From: Dyadobacter psychrophilus
Lineage (GTDB): Bacteria; Bacteroidota; Bacteroidia; Cytophagales; Spirosomataceae
NCBI RefSeq assembly: GCF_900167945.1
Contig: NZ_FUZA01000002.1
Span: 682,001 to 746,000 of the forward strand
DNA length: 64,000 bases
Direction of reading: 5' to 3'
Of this stretch, positions 1 to 9,401 are shown piece by piece. The first letter of the stretch is position 1, and every line of letters begins with the position of its first letter. The notes under the pieces were generated by a model. That model saw only the letters and a program-made list of their open reading frames with translations, had not been told where the DNA came from and ran no database searches. The position numbers and the translations under genes are program-made.

Positions 1-1
1 G

Positions 2-1243
2 CTGAGCTTGATCGCCATTGCGGTACTAACCGGTTTACTTTCCGGCAGTTATCCCGCATTGTTTCTGTCCGGGTTTGCGCCCGTAAAAGTACTCAAAGGC
101 AAAATGAGAGTCGCCGGTGGAAACCTGCTTTTCCGAAATGCGCTGGTGGTAACGCAGTTTGTGGTTGCGATTGTATTGCTAGTGGGCACGGCGGTGGTTT
201 ACAAACAGCTGGATTTTATCAAGAAACGGAATCTGGGTTTTGATAAGTCCAACCTGCTTTACCTGCCCATGACCGGCGAGCTGGGTGGCAAGCAACAGGC
301 ATTGAAAGCGTCGCTGGCACAAAATCCGCTGACGGAAAATTTTACCGTCATTTCTGGTCTGCCTACAAACCATGAATCTGGCACTATTGATGTGATCTGG
401 GACGGACAAACAACCAAAAACCAGGTCGTGTTTCCCTCGTTTGATGTGGACGAAAATTTCGTGAAAGTCTTCAAATCACAAGTGTTGGCAGGCCGTGGCT
501 TCGACAAAGCATTTTCAGGAGACAGTTCGAGCTATATGATCAATGAAAAGGCGATGCAGATCATGGGGATGAACCTGGAAAATGCGGTGGGAAAAAGCCT
601 GACATTTGGGGAGACTAAGGGGACAATCATTGGTGTTGTGAAGGACTTTCATTTTAAATCGCTGCAATATGCCATGGAGCCGCTGGTACTCCGGCTCAAT
701 AAATGGGGCGGCGTAGTGTTGGTGCGTACCACTGCGGGAAGTAACGAGCAAGCAATCAAAGCGTTGGGAAGGATCAATCAACAGCTCAATCCCGCCTTTC
801 CTTTCACATTTGGTTTTCTGGATAAAGACCTGGATAATCTTTACCGCAGCGAGCAACAAATGGGAAGTATTTTTAACTTGTTTGCCGGCCTGGCCATTTT
901 TATTTCCTGTCTGGGCCTGTATGGACTGTCCGCATTCATGGCTGAGCAGCGCACCAAAGAAATAGGCGTGCGGAAAGTGCTGGGTGCTAGCGTCGCCGGA
1001 GTGGTGGGATTACTTTCTCAGGATTTTTTGAAACTGATTTTAATTGCCATCATCATCGCCTCGCCGATTGCGTGGTATGCCATGAATAAATGGTTACAGG
1101 GATTTGCCTATCAAACCACCCTCGAATGGTGGGTCATTGCCCTGGCAGCGATATTGGCGACCGGTATCGCATTATTTACAATCAGCTTTCAGAGTATTAA
1201 AGCAGCGCTAATGGATCCCGTAAAAAGTTTGAGGAGCGAGTAA
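2..1243 (+). CDS. ABC transporter permease, FtsX/MacB family (3' part)
   Basis: The reading frame is open to the left edge, so this is the C-terminal part of a longer protein. About 411 residues are visible. Members of this family form the membrane half of ABC systems that export peptides, lipoproteins or antimicrobials, or that move periplasmic machinery. The visible part has one hydrophobic segment near residues 45-65, a periplasmic MacB-type domain of about 200 residues, and a C-terminal FtsX block of three further segments beginning near residue 285. The conserved family motif RTKEIGVRKVLGAS follows the first of these. It ends at LMDPVKSLRSE, the usual end of Bacteroidota members. The partner ATPase and the true start lie outside the window. 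The downstream gene is convergent, 84 bp away, and no clear terminator was seen between them. Confidence 0.9.
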   Translation: MSLIAIAVLTGLLSGSYPALFLSGFAPVKVLKGKMRVAGGNLLFRNALVVTQFVVAIVLLVGTAVVYKQLDFIKKRNLGFDKSNLLYLPMTGELGGKQQALKASLAQNPLTENFTVISGLPTNHESGTIDVIWDGQTTKNQVVFPSFDVDENFVKVFKSQVLAGRGFDKAFSGDSSSYMINEKAMQIMGMNLENAVGKSLTFGETKGTIIGVVKDFHFKSLQYAMEPLVLRLNKWGGVVLVRTTAGSNEQAIKALGRINQQLNPAFPFTFGFLDKDLDNLYRSEQQMGSIFNLFAGLAIFISCLGLYGLSAFMAEQRTKEIGVRKVLGASVAGVVGLLSQDFLKLILIAIIIASPIAWYAMNKWLQGFAYQTTLEWWVIALAAILATGIALFTISFQSIKAALMDPVKSLRSE

Positions 1244-1327
1244 GCATAAGCTATCCTTCTTACAGCTCAACAATGCAAATGCGATCAAATGGTAGCAGCG
1301 ATCCTTTTCACATTGGGCGTGTTAGGG

Positions 1328-3703
1328 TTACCTTTTTATTATTCTGGTAGCTATTTCCTTTTCCGTATCGAGCGCTTTCATCTTTACTATATACGTTCCT
1401 GCGGGCAGTGACGAGAGATCCAGAGATAGATCATGGTTCATTAGTTTTACAGACGAAGATATCTGCGACATTTTTCTTCCGTTAATGTCATAAATGCATA
1501 CCCTTGCTTTCATAGGCTTTGGAAGGGTAAATAATGCTCTGGCGGTGCTGTTTGTAGGATTTGGAAAAATAGCGACCTGATAGCCAACGTTTAAGCTGGG
1601 TTCAGCAGCGAGAATGACAGATATGATGAAAGGCGTGGAGACAAACGTACATCCGTTTGAAGTTACTGTAATTGTATAGGAACCCTCTTCTTTAACCACA
1701 TAACTGTTGGTTACCGCACCAATAATATCCTGACTATTCCTACGCCATTGATATGTTTGTCCAGGCGAAGGGATGATGCTAAGCATTAGCATTTTACCTG
1801 GAATAAATACATTCGTCCCTGTGCTTGAAACGATTTTTACTGTTGATTCATTCACTTCCTTCAACGTCCTCGTATCTGACACAGCTGAGCAGCCTTTGGT
1901 GTCAGCCACCTTAACGGAATAGGTGCCTGCCTTATTTGCTGAGTAAGTTTTTGTTGTAGCTCCTGCAACAGCTGTACCATTACTGAGCCATTGATATGTA
2001 TACGTACCACTGCCTCCCGAAACAGTTGCTGAAAGTGTTGCAGTTTGCCCGGAGCACATAGAAACAGGACCCTCCACTGCAATTTTAAGACCGCCACCGG
2101 AAACGACCTTGACTGTACTGCTCACCTCACAACCTTTTCCGTCAGCAACGGTTACTGAATAGTCGCCCGCCTTATCTACGATGATTTTGTTTGCTGTGTT
2201 TCCAGTGGACCATTTGTAAGAGTAATTTCCTGAACCTCCGGTGACGTTTGCCACGAGTTCGGATGAACTTCCCTGGCATAAAGCAAAATCAGTATTTGAG
2301 GTTACATTAACAGCTTGCGGGCAAAAGTTCATCTTCCACAATTCCCCAATACCATTTTTGCTGCTGTTCAAAGGGGTGAATGTGGTTGAATAAATATAAG
2401 TTTTCCCGTTTTTGTAGGGGACCAAAAAATCAATCGCCATTCCGATGTCACTTTCGCGCTGCTCGTACTTTTGCACGAATTGACCTTCCTTGGTTAAGGC
2501 GTAAATTTTCTGGTGGCTCTTGTCACCTCGAACGCTGGTCAGAAAATGAAGTTCATCGTCAAGTAAATATGTTTGTCTGATGCTATCGGCGTAGGGAAAA
2601 TTGAAAAGCTTGGTCCCGGCGCTTGTACCGTCGCTCTGTATAACTGATTTCGCAGCTTTCTGATTGATGCCGTTGCTTAATGCATAGAATTTATCTTCTC
2701 CTTTGAGCAATTCCCAACCGATGTAAGCATTGAAACCTTCATAACTTACCGAAATAGTCTTTTTAGCCGATCCCGGTGCGCCGTTACCAAGCCATATTTC
2801 AAATGATGCAAGGTCAGCAGCCAACTCGGCCTGGCAAAAAATGATCAGGTTGTCATTCAATTTTCCAATTTGTTCAATCCTGCTTTTCGCTGGAAATACC
2901 TGGCTAATGCTCGTGCCCTGCTCAGTGCCATCCGACTGCCATAATTCATTGTGATAGGTTTTATCTCCATTTTGCGTTGCTCCCGAGAAAAGCATCAGGT
3001 TTCCGAATTCAAGAAAGCTGGACGGCTTAAGCGCTTTCAGCTGAAAACTAGCCCAATCACTTTCACGTATTACTTGAAATCCGCCCATCAAATTATAAGG
3101 GGCATAATACATTCCGTGTGCATAAAACACATTAAAATGATCAGCAGGACTGTTGATGAGACGCCTCTCAAAACGTGTTTCCTCCGGGGATGTGCCGACT
3201 CTATGCACCGCATTGCCATCATCCAAACTCCAAAAACGCAGTTGCCCGTCAGACTCCATGAACTTGTAACGTGGCCGGGAATTTCCAAGAGGTGTTTTGA
3301 AATCACCAAGTAAAATTGTACCTGTCGGTGAACCGTCACTCAACCCAATCTTATTATCAAAAATCGTCGCACCTCCGCTATGTTTTGACGGAAGGGCACG
3401 TGTGAAGTAAAGCTTGCCCTGGAACGGGTACATCGTGTATTCTGCCAGGACTTTGGTGGGATTGGAATTAATTGAATATGTGCCCTGTTCCGTGCCGTCG
3501 GATCGCCAGAGGTTATTATCGAAGCCTTCAAAAAAAATCAAATCATCCAAAAAAGTAAATCTGAAAGTAGACGAATAAATGCCGTTTCCCTCAGGATTGA
3601 TATCACGTACTAAAACCGGAGTTTGTGCTCTGATTTCCTGCCTAGTTAATAAAAGAAATAGCCAAGCGAACAACCAAAAGATAGAGATGCTTTGTGATTT
3701 CAT
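1328..3703 (-). CDS. secreted ELWxSDGT-repeat protein with T9SS sorting domain
   Basis: Large secreted protein of unknown function. I place the start at the ATG at 3703 (MKSQSISIF...), since it begins a good signal peptide; an ATG 18 bp upstream is possible. The N-terminal 450 residues hold repeats of the form LWRSDGTEQGT and LWQSDGTEQGT, which occur in Bacteroidota surface proteins and probably form a propeller. Two or three Ig/SprB-like segments follow (GGSGNYSYKWSTGN, GGSGTYTYQWLSNG), each ending in a TYSVKVADTKGC-like strand. The last 80 residues match the type A C-terminal sorting domain: YPNP-type FPNPTNSTA, then LDLSSLPAGTYIVKM and a basic end. This predicts export by the type IX system and attachment or release at the cell surface. 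It is probably monocistronic. The function could be adhesion or glycan contact, but nothing in the sequence decides it. Confidence 0.85.
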   Translation of the reverse strand: MKSQSISIFWLFAWLFLLLTRQEIRAQTPVLVRDINPEGNGIYSSTFRFTFLDDLIFFEGFDNNLWRSDGTEQGTYSINSNPTKVLAEYTMYPFQGKLYFTRALPSKHSGGATIFDNKIGLSDGSPTGTILLGDFKTPLGNSRPRYKFMESDGQLRFWSLDDGNAVHRVGTSPEETRFERRLINSPADHFNVFYAHGMYYAPYNLMGGFQVIRESDWASFQLKALKPSSFLEFGNLMLFSGATQNGDKTYHNELWQSDGTEQGTSISQVFPAKSRIEQIGKLNDNLIIFCQAELAADLASFEIWLGNGAPGSAKKTISVSYEGFNAYIGWELLKGEDKFYALSNGINQKAAKSVIQSDGTSAGTKLFNFPYADSIRQTYLLDDELHFLTSVRGDKSHQKIYALTKEGQFVQKYEQRESDIGMAIDFLVPYKNGKTYIYSTTFTPLNSSKNGIGELWKMNFCPQAVNVTSNTDFALCQGSSSELVANVTGGSGNYSYKWSTGNTANKIIVDKAGDYSVTVADGKGCEVSSTVKVVSGGGLKIAVEGPVSMCSGQTATLSATVSGGSGTYTYQWLSNGTAVAGATTKTYSANKAGTYSVKVADTKGCSAVSDTRTLKEVNESTVKIVSSTGTNVFIPGKMLMLSIIPSPGQTYQWRRNSQDIIGAVTNSYVVKEEGSYTITVTSNGCTFVSTPFIISVILAAEPSLNVGYQVAIFPNPTNSTARALFTLPKPMKARVCIYDINGRKMSQISSSVKLMNHDLSLDLSSLPAGTYIVKMKALDTEKEIATRIIKR

Positions 3704-3924
3704 GAATGTTCGAGGTCCCATATTTACGTGGTTTGCAATGCTGCTATAATTAAAGATTCATGGCAAACTCTTTCAGCAAACATCACCTTTCCACATATCC
3801 TTTTCAATCTCACTGCATTAAAAGGGGAAAATCATGAATGAAAGCGGGCAAATGTGACGTGAACTTGTTTTAGTTTATCTTCAAACTTTTATATTTTTAA
3901 CAACAAATCCTCCTGATTTCTGTT

Positions 3925-5727
3925 GTGAAAATCCCGCTGATAATGGCTCGTCTTTTGCTGGTTCTGATGCCTGCCATTACTGTATTGGCGCAGCAGCCAA
4001 AATTTTTAGCACCACAACCCCACAAGCTGCTATATGCCGATACCATTTACAATAAAGCTTTAAAAGAAAAGGATACGCTTTTGCTGGCCGAAGCCTACTA
4101 TTTGTATGGAAAAACTTCGGAATCCACCGGCGATCTGATCACGTCCGAACGCTGGTTTTTACGGTCACTCCGTTTGCTGGAACCAAGAGGGGATTCGCCG
4201 GAATTGAGCAGGATATACAATCGGCTTGGTGGTAATAAGCTTGTTCAACGAAACTACAAAACCGCCCACAGATATGTGACTTTGGCGATAGCGGTTGCCA
4301 GACGTACCGGCTCCGGCATCAACCTGGACAGAAGCTATGGCAGCATGGCCAATATCCACGACATCGATTGGTCGGAGGAAGGCAAGAAGCCAGATCTCCC
4401 AAAACCCCGGAGAGACAGTGTGTTATATTACTATAATAAAATCCTGCAACTGGCCGAAAGAGATCAAGATTCATTAAGGATCGCATTTATCTATCAGACC
4501 CTGGGAAGTTACCATTGGCGATACTTCAATGATAGAGAAGATTTTTTGAGCTATTCGAAGAAGGCACTGGTTATTTTTCAAGCAAAAAAGAAGGACCGGG
4601 AAATAATGGATTTACTGCTGAATTTAGCGAACCATTACCTTGACACCGGCGAATTTGATACTGCATGGAAAGTCCTTGGGCAGGCCCGGGATATCTATAA
4701 TCAGAAGAAATACAATGTGTTTTTAATCAATCAAAATTTCGAGGAATCATTTACAAGATATTATCGGCTGACGGGAAATTGGAAGCGGGCTTTTGAACAC
4801 AATGAAAAGCTTAGAAACCTGCAAGTTTCCACTTATCTCGCGGATCGTGACCTGGCATTTTCGAGGCTCTGGAAAGAATATGAAGCTGAGAAAAAAGATG
4901 TCCAGCTCAGGGCCAAAGACACCGAACTCGCACTTCGGTCAAGCGCATTGAAAGCGCAGCAACGGTTCACTATTGCCATGGCGATTTTGCTTCTGGCAAC
5001 TGCTTTGATGAGTATTATTTTTTTCAGACTTTATAAAAAGAACAAACGGATCAGCGAACAAAATGAGGTGTTGGTACGGGAACAAAATCATAGGGTCAAA
5101 AATAACTTGCAGGCAGTATCCAGCCTGCTAAGCCTGCAATCTGACGCCTTAACAGATCCGACTGCGATCATGGCCATTGAAGAGAGTAGGTTACGGGTGG
5201 AAACAATGGCAATACTTCATCGGAAATTGTACGATGGTAAGAGGCTGGCCCAGGTTTATGTGCCCGATTTTTTGGATGAATTGGTAGAAAGCGTCCTGGA
5301 CTCATACGGTTATGAAGACGTACAATTGAATATAGAAGCAGATGTAATTTATCTGTCTGCCGATAAGGCGGTCCATCTTGGATTGATTCTCAATGAATTG
5401 ATTACCAATGCCTGCAAATATGCTTTTCCTGAAAACGAGCAGCCGACACTTTTCATCGAGTGCAGGGAATTATTGGTGGGCAAGCAACCGTGTATTCAAT
5501 TGCAAATCGCGGACAATGGGAAAAAATACAGTGACTTTTTTATAAATACCAGAAAAAATAGTCCTGCCAATATGCAAAGGAAAGGATCCGGATTCGGGTT
5601 GAGGTTAATTAAAATGGAATCCGACCAACTTTATGGAGTGTATCATTTTACATATGAGAATGGTACGGTTTTCAGGATGAATTTCCCTAAATACAAGAAT
5701 GAAGTTGTCAGTAACATAGCCAATTAG
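3925..5727 (+). CDS. TPR-containing sensor histidine kinase (HisKA_2 type)
   Basis: Membrane histidine kinase of 600 residues. A signal-like segment (1-22) precedes a periplasmic part of TPR-like helices (about 50-310), a coiled coil (315-345) and one membrane helix (about 348-367). The kinase follows: the phospho-acceptor block EQNHRVKNNLQ with His389, an N box (NELITNACKYAF) and a G2-like GSGFGLRLI. The HRVKNNLQ signature belongs to the HisKA_2 class rather than the classic HisKA dimer domain. The start is GTG at 3925; an in-frame ATG at 3943 also leaves a usable signal peptide. It is followed after 20 bp by a LytTR response regulator, its likely partner in one operon. The stimulus is unknown. 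TPR sensor domains usually imply protein-protein contact. Confidence 0.9.
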   Translation: MKIPLIMARLLLVLMPAITVLAQQPKFLAPQPHKLLYADTIYNKALKEKDTLLLAEAYYLYGKTSESTGDLITSERWFLRSLRLLEPRGDSPELSRIYNRLGGNKLVQRNYKTAHRYVTLAIAVARRTGSGINLDRSYGSMANIHDIDWSEEGKKPDLPKPRRDSVLYYYNKILQLAERDQDSLRIAFIYQTLGSYHWRYFNDREDFLSYSKKALVIFQAKKKDREIMDLLLNLANHYLDTGEFDTAWKVLGQARDIYNQKKYNVFLINQNFEESFTRYYRLTGNWKRAFEHNEKLRNLQVSTYLADRDLAFSRLWKEYEAEKKDVQLRAKDTELALRSSALKAQQRFTIAMAILLLATALMSIIFFRLYKKNKRISEQNEVLVREQNHRVKNNLQAVSSLLSLQSDALTDPTAIMAIEESRLRVETMAILHRKLYDGKRLAQVYVPDFLDELVESVLDSYGYEDVQLNIEADVIYLSADKAVHLGLILNELITNACKYAFPENEQPTLFIECRELLVGKQPCIQLQIADNGKKYSDFFINTRKNSPANMQRKGSGFGLRLIKMESDQLYGVYHFTYENGTVFRMNFPKYKNEVVSNIAN

Positions 5728-5747
5728 TCAAACCGTAACTTTGACAC

Positions 5748-6506
5748 ATGCAACAGCTCAATGTATTAATTGTCGAGGATGACGTGCTAACAGCCACAGA
5801 TATTCGAAAGACACTTGAAAAAGCCGGACATCAGATCACTGCCGTTGCCAGATCTTTCCGGGAAGCGGTTTCTGCCGTGGATCGTCAAATCCCGGACATT
5901 GTATTGCTGGATATTGTCTTGTCCGGATCCCTGGATGGTGTTGCCGTTGGGAAAGAAATTTTGCTGCGGGAGCAGATCCCCATCGTGGTATTGACCGGGA
6001 GTACCGAGGAGGAAACCTACCAGCGTGTCAAGGAAACATTCATTCCATCCGGATATCTTACCAAGCCTTTCCGTCCGCTGGATTTAAGGCGTTCTGTGGA
6101 TCTTGCGTGGCAGAATTTTCGACCTCAGCTCTCATCGGCAGGTTCCGCTGCATTATCGGAGGACAGCGTATTTTTGCCAGTTGAAAAAGGATTTGAAAAA
6201 ATAGTTAAATCTGAGGTGACTTATATCTCCACGCAGAAAGGAATGCATTCTGTGCATATTTTTGAAATATATAAAAAGCAGCCCCGGCTCGTCCAGCTTT
6301 CAATGGGACATCTCGAGCAGTACTTTTCCCTTCCCAATTTTTACAGACTTTCCCGATCCCTTCTTATCAACCTCAACTACATTGAACGCATTGAAAGCGG
6401 GCAGATCAAGATTCAGGATGAACGAACGCTGCTGACAATTCCCGAAGCCGGCCGCCCCGAACTTATGAAACGCCTGGCAGTAGTACGAGGTCCGAAAAAA
6501 AGTTAA
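5748..6506 (+). CDS. LytTR-family response regulator
   Basis: Two-domain response regulator of 252 residues. The receiver domain covers residues 4-120 with acidic residues at Glu10, Asp11 and Asp12, the phospho-acceptor Asp55 (IVLLDIVLSG) and the conserved Lys106 (YLTKPF). Residues 150-245 form a LytTR DNA-binding domain, with the usual FYRLSRSLLINLNYIERI block. It is encoded 20 bp after the TPR kinase gene and almost certainly takes phosphate from it. LytTR regulators bind short direct repeats; I did not find a convincing repeat nearby, so the target is not assigned. The adjacent secreted protein genes at 6643 and 7209 are the nearest candidates. Confidence 0.92.
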   Translation: MQQLNVLIVEDDVLTATDIRKTLEKAGHQITAVARSFREAVSAVDRQIPDIVLLDIVLSGSLDGVAVGKEILLREQIPIVVLTGSTEEETYQRVKETFIPSGYLTKPFRPLDLRRSVDLAWQNFRPQLSSAGSAALSEDSVFLPVEKGFEKIVKSEVTYISTQKGMHSVHIFEIYKKQPRLVQLSMGHLEQYFSLPNFYRLSRSLLINLNYIERIESGQIKIQDERTLLTIPEAGRPELMKRLAVVRGPKKS

Positions 6507-6585
6507 TAATGTATAAGTAAAAAAATGGACTCATGACCCATTCACCGCAGTTCATTCAGGATTAGGAGGTTTTGGCGAGAAGGAA

Positions 6586-6616
6586 TTGACAACTATCCCC
6601 AGAAATAGGATGTTTG
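6586..6616 (+). promoter_or_regulatory. candidate Bacteroidota promoter for the 6643 gene
   Basis: TTG at 6586-6588 and GATGTTTG at 6609-6616 are separated by 20 bp. This resembles the Bacteroidota sigma-ABfr pattern (TTG, about 19-20 bp, TAnnTTTG) with one mismatch in the -7 element. The start codon is 26 bp downstream. It would separate transcription of the secreted protein gene from the kinase/regulator operon. Confidence 0.4.
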
Positions 6617-6642
6617 TAACCGAACCTTCAAAAACCTGACTT

Positions 6643-7149
6643 ATGAAAGCCTCTTTACTCATCTTATCCGTTCTTTTTATCACATTCAATGTCCAGGCCC
6701 AGGTAGGCGAAACAATCGTAAAGGTCAACCAGGGTGCAGCCACTTTAAATCAGGGTGCTTCAACGATTACAAATACCGCCACAGCAGCAGGTAATACGGC
6801 TACGGCCCTGAGTAGGAGCGTGCAGCTGATCAAGGGATTTATTCCTGAGAAAAAAGACAAGGATAAGTCCAAAGCCGCACCGGATGTCGTCGCGGAAAAG
6901 CCAGCTAATGTCATTGTTCTGACCATCATGAATGTCGATTATAACAACCTGAAGACAGTGGAAGAAAATGTAAAGTCCCTGACAAATGTGAAAAGCACTT
7001 CAAAGAAATTCAGTACGGCGAACTCCACGATCAGTATCGAATACACCGGCCAGGCCGATGAGCTATGGGACGCTTTGCCGGAAACTGTCAAAACGCTGTT
7101 TGAATTGAAAGCACTGGGAGATGGGACAATTGCGCTTGAGAAGAAGTAA
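6643..7149 (+). CDS. secreted protein of unknown function
   Basis: A 168-residue protein with a clear signal peptide (MKASLLILSVLFITFNVQAQ). A low-complexity Thr/Ala/Asn segment follows, with a repeated NQGA motif (residues 28-55), then a Lys-rich stretch (67-77). The C-terminal 80 residues alternate predicted strands and helices (VIVLTIMNVDYNNL, STISIEYTG, DELWDALPETV) and may form a small ferredoxin-like fold. I do not recognise the family. It lies downstream of the kinase/LytTR pair and upstream of a lipoprotein gene, all on one strand, so it could be a target of that system. Confidence 0.75.
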   Translation: MKASLLILSVLFITFNVQAQVGETIVKVNQGAATLNQGASTITNTATAAGNTATALSRSVQLIKGFIPEKKDKDKSKAAPDVVAEKPANVIVLTIMNVDYNNLKTVEENVKSLTNVKSTSKKFSTANSTISIEYTGQADELWDALPETVKTLFELKALGDGTIALEKK

Positions 7150-7208
7150 CATTTTTACAGACTGTCAGCAAATACACGTAATCAAAGTCGCTAAAAGCAA
7201 ACTACACA

Positions 7209-7721
7209 ATGAAATCACATCAGAAAATAAACTACGTTTTTATATTATTCATGGCCCTCGCCTCCCTGATCGGCTGTAAAAAAGATTCGGATGTAACACC
7301 TTCGGACGAAAATAGCATTGTCGGCAAATGGCGGCTGAAAAGCGCTAAGCTCAATGCCAAAGTCAAGGTGAATGGTACGATTCAGTCGGCCAGTAACAAT
7401 AGGGCAGGAACACCTGCTGAGGTCATCGACATCAAAGACGATGGCACGATAGATGATCCGGGTGACATCTTTGGGACAGATACTTATTGGTGGGATTATA
7501 AGGTTAAAGGAACCGAACTGGCACTTGGTGATCCTGACGATATCGGATACTTTACGCTCAGCTCGGATTCCCAAACCATGAAATGGCAGATGAACCTGGA
7601 ACAAGCGCAGCGATCGTTGAAAGAAACGGACGGGTTTTCTTCCGTTTTTAACGTGGATGCCACTGCGATGCAGGATGCGTTGGTCGAATGCGATCTGGTC
7701 CTTGATTTTGTCAAAAATTAG
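7209..7721 (+). CDS. lipocalin-like lipoprotein
   Basis: A 170-residue lipoprotein. The signal peptide ends in a lipobox (SLIGC, Cys23), so it should be lipid-anchored in the outer membrane or periplasm. After a short acidic linker, the segment NSIVGKWRLKSAKL matches the opening strand of lipocalin-like (DUF4923/DUF5004-type) proteins, which start with a G-x-W signature. A later YFTLSSDSQTMKW strand also fits. No ligand can be predicted. It follows the secreted protein gene by 59 bp and meets a convergent gene 19 bp after its stop. Confidence 0.75.
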   Translation: MKSHQKINYVFILFMALASLIGCKKDSDVTPSDENSIVGKWRLKSAKLNAKVKVNGTIQSASNNRAGTPAEVIDIKDDGTIDDPGDIFGTDTYWWDYKVKGTELALGDPDDIGYFTLSSDSQTMKWQMNLEQAQRSLKETDGFSSVFNVDATAMQDALVECDLVLDFVKN

Positions 7722-7740
7722 CGGCCAGCCCTTTTTACAT

Positions 7741-8166
7741 TTATAAGTAGCGGCGTCCGTGGATTTTGAATTTCCGGTTTTGCGAGCCATGCTGGACTTC
7801 CAGGATCCCGCGATAGTCAGAAATCCCCGAAGTACTTTTTACTTCGTCCCTGATCATCAGTCTGGCATTATACTTTTCCCCTGAAAAATAATCTGTAAAG
7901 CCTTTTCGTTCCTTGACGGTCATAGTATAACTCACATTGATGGTTTGACCATCAATTATCATATACGCCCTTTTTAATGGGGTAGCCACGAAAATATATT
8001 GGTTTTCAGACAAGGGTGTTGAAGCAAGGCTAAAATAATATCCGGGCTCCAGGGAAAACGGCTGGTGGTTAATTTTCCGATCCTGTGGGCAAATTCGTGA
8101 TACTGCTGCGAAGTCCGATGCCAGCAAATTAAGGCATATAGAAATGAAAAAGGATAGAAGTAGCAT
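7741..8166 (-). CDS. secreted hypothetical protein
   Basis: A 141-residue protein with a hydrophobic N-terminus (LLLSFFISICLNLLAS), likely a signal peptide or a single anchor. The rest is beta-rich (GYYFSLASTPL, YIFVATPLKRAYMII, RGILEVQHGS). I do not recognise the family. Its stop lies 19 bp from the stop of the convergent lipoprotein gene. No homology is claimed; the call rests on length, signal peptide and coding texture. Confidence 0.55.
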   Translation of the reverse strand: MLLLSFFISICLNLLASDFAAVSRICPQDRKINHQPFSLEPGYYFSLASTPLSENQYIFVATPLKRAYMIIDGQTINVSYTMTVKERKGFTDYFSGEKYNARLMIRDEVKSTSGISDYRGILEVQHGSQNRKFKIHGRRYL

Positions 8167-8890
8167 ATAGGCTCAGCGTTAAGTTATGATTATCGGGTTT
8201 TGATTGAATTGTGAGTGATATTGCCTGCCATGGCGACAACAAAAGCCCGGAAGATTAGTCGACCCGGCTGATAAATTAACACGTTGAGTAGAGCCTGAAT
8301 CAGCGCAAAACAGTCTTGAATGCGCTTCCAACCTTATTATTAACGGCAACGAGTCAAACGCCAGGAGCAACATTGCCTAGCGCCTGATTTTGAAGCCGTA
8401 ATGTTGATTGACTTTCTTTCCCAGCCTTGGTGCGCGTCTCTTTCAAATACACACAGAGTATCAAAAGAACAGACGCTATTAGTAAAATACATTTATTGTT
8501 CATAAGTATGCGGATAGTGTAGCCCCTAACAGACGAATGAAATTGCACAAATTCTGTGCCAGAAAAATAACCGATTTACCATAAAGTCTTCATGTACATA
8601 GCCTAACGGTTACATACACGGCACTTTTGGAATTTGATGTGGAATTACGGGTGTTTTAATAATCGGTAGGAACCGATCTGGGAGAGAATTTAGAAAACTT
8701 AGAATAATTATAAATAGGTAAACTGTGGTCGTAGCATGACGATTCCAGAATTGGGGTTTTGCTTCCTCAATTTGGAACAATGCCAACTGTGTGTTGTTAA
8801 CTTGTAGAAAGGCGGTTAACAATCACATTTAACTTACTGAGAATACGGGTTGTAGCGCTTCTGCATACGATGCCAGGTGTGGACTATAAC
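8167..8890. other. 724-bp gap with no confident gene
   Basis: No convincing gene, RNA or repeat was seen here. Three short minus-strand frames exist. Only the one at 8354-8503 has a plausible membrane peptide and it is listed separately with low confidence. The promoters of the two flanking minus-strand genes (7741-8166 and the DoxX-like gene's downstream side) give no other signal. Confidence 0.5.
8354..8503 (-). CDS. possible small single-span membrane peptide
   Basis: A 49-codon frame starting at the ATG at 8503 (MNNKCILLIASVLLILCVYL) encodes one hydrophobic helix followed by a polar tail rich in Lys, Thr and Gln. It has the shape of a small membrane protein, but there is no known family, no clear ribosome binding site and no conserved neighbour. 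It could be chance. Confidence 0.2.
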   Translation of the reverse strand: MNNKCILLIASVLLILCVYLKETRTKAGKESQSTLRLQNQALGNVAPGV

Positions 8891-9280
8891 TTATATCGCC
8901 CCAGCAGCTTTTGCATTCAATCGTTTGTGATAGAAAATATATGAGCAGGCGAGTATGACAATCAGTACCAGCATGAATACCCAGTCTTTGAGAGGAAAGC
9001 CCGAAGCATAAAAAGAGTAGCTTGCGCCGATAAGATCAAATGTATAACCCGCATAAGCCCATTCTTTAAGCCGCGGAAAACCTGGTGTAAGGATAGCTAT
9101 TACGCCTAACACTTTTGCTACTGCTAAAAAATGGAACACATACGGCCGATAACCAATAGCTTCCATCATTTTTGTGCCGTCGGGGTTTTCGATAAAACTC
9201 GAGGCTGCCGAAAAAAGCATCATGCCCAATATCAACCCTGTTGAGATCCAGTAAATAATGTTAATAGTTTTGTTGTTCAT
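8891..9280 (-). CDS. DoxX-like membrane protein
   Basis: A four-helix membrane protein of 129 residues when started at the ATG at 9280 (MNNKTINIIYWISTGLI). The frame stays open to 9334, but those extra residues are charged and unlikely to be translated. Motifs typical of the DoxX-like group are present: MEAIGYRPYVFHFLAVAKVLGVIAIL and RLKEWAYAGYTFDLIGA appear as the central pair of segments. Members sit in the inner membrane and are linked loosely to redox stress and small-molecule quinone chemistry; no reaction is established for this subgroup. It appears to be transcribed alone. Confidence 0.85.
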   Translation of the reverse strand: MNNKTINIIYWISTGLILGMMLFSAASSFIENPDGTKMMEAIGYRPYVFHFLAVAKVLGVIAILTPGFPRLKEWAYAGYTFDLIGASYSFYASGFPLKDWVFMLVLIVILACSYIFYHKRLNAKAAGAI

Positions 9281-9401
9281 GACCGTTGTCAGCTGATTGA
9301 TTACCAATGTACTTGCAACTTTTCGGTTACGCAAATTTGTCTCTACTTTTCGATCTGTTCTGTAACTTTTGAAGAGAGGAAATCGAGTTTTCCATATCGC
9401 T

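Noticed and set aside
8610-8822. 70-codon minus-strand frame
   Set aside because: It has no start context, family or signal and looks like chance.
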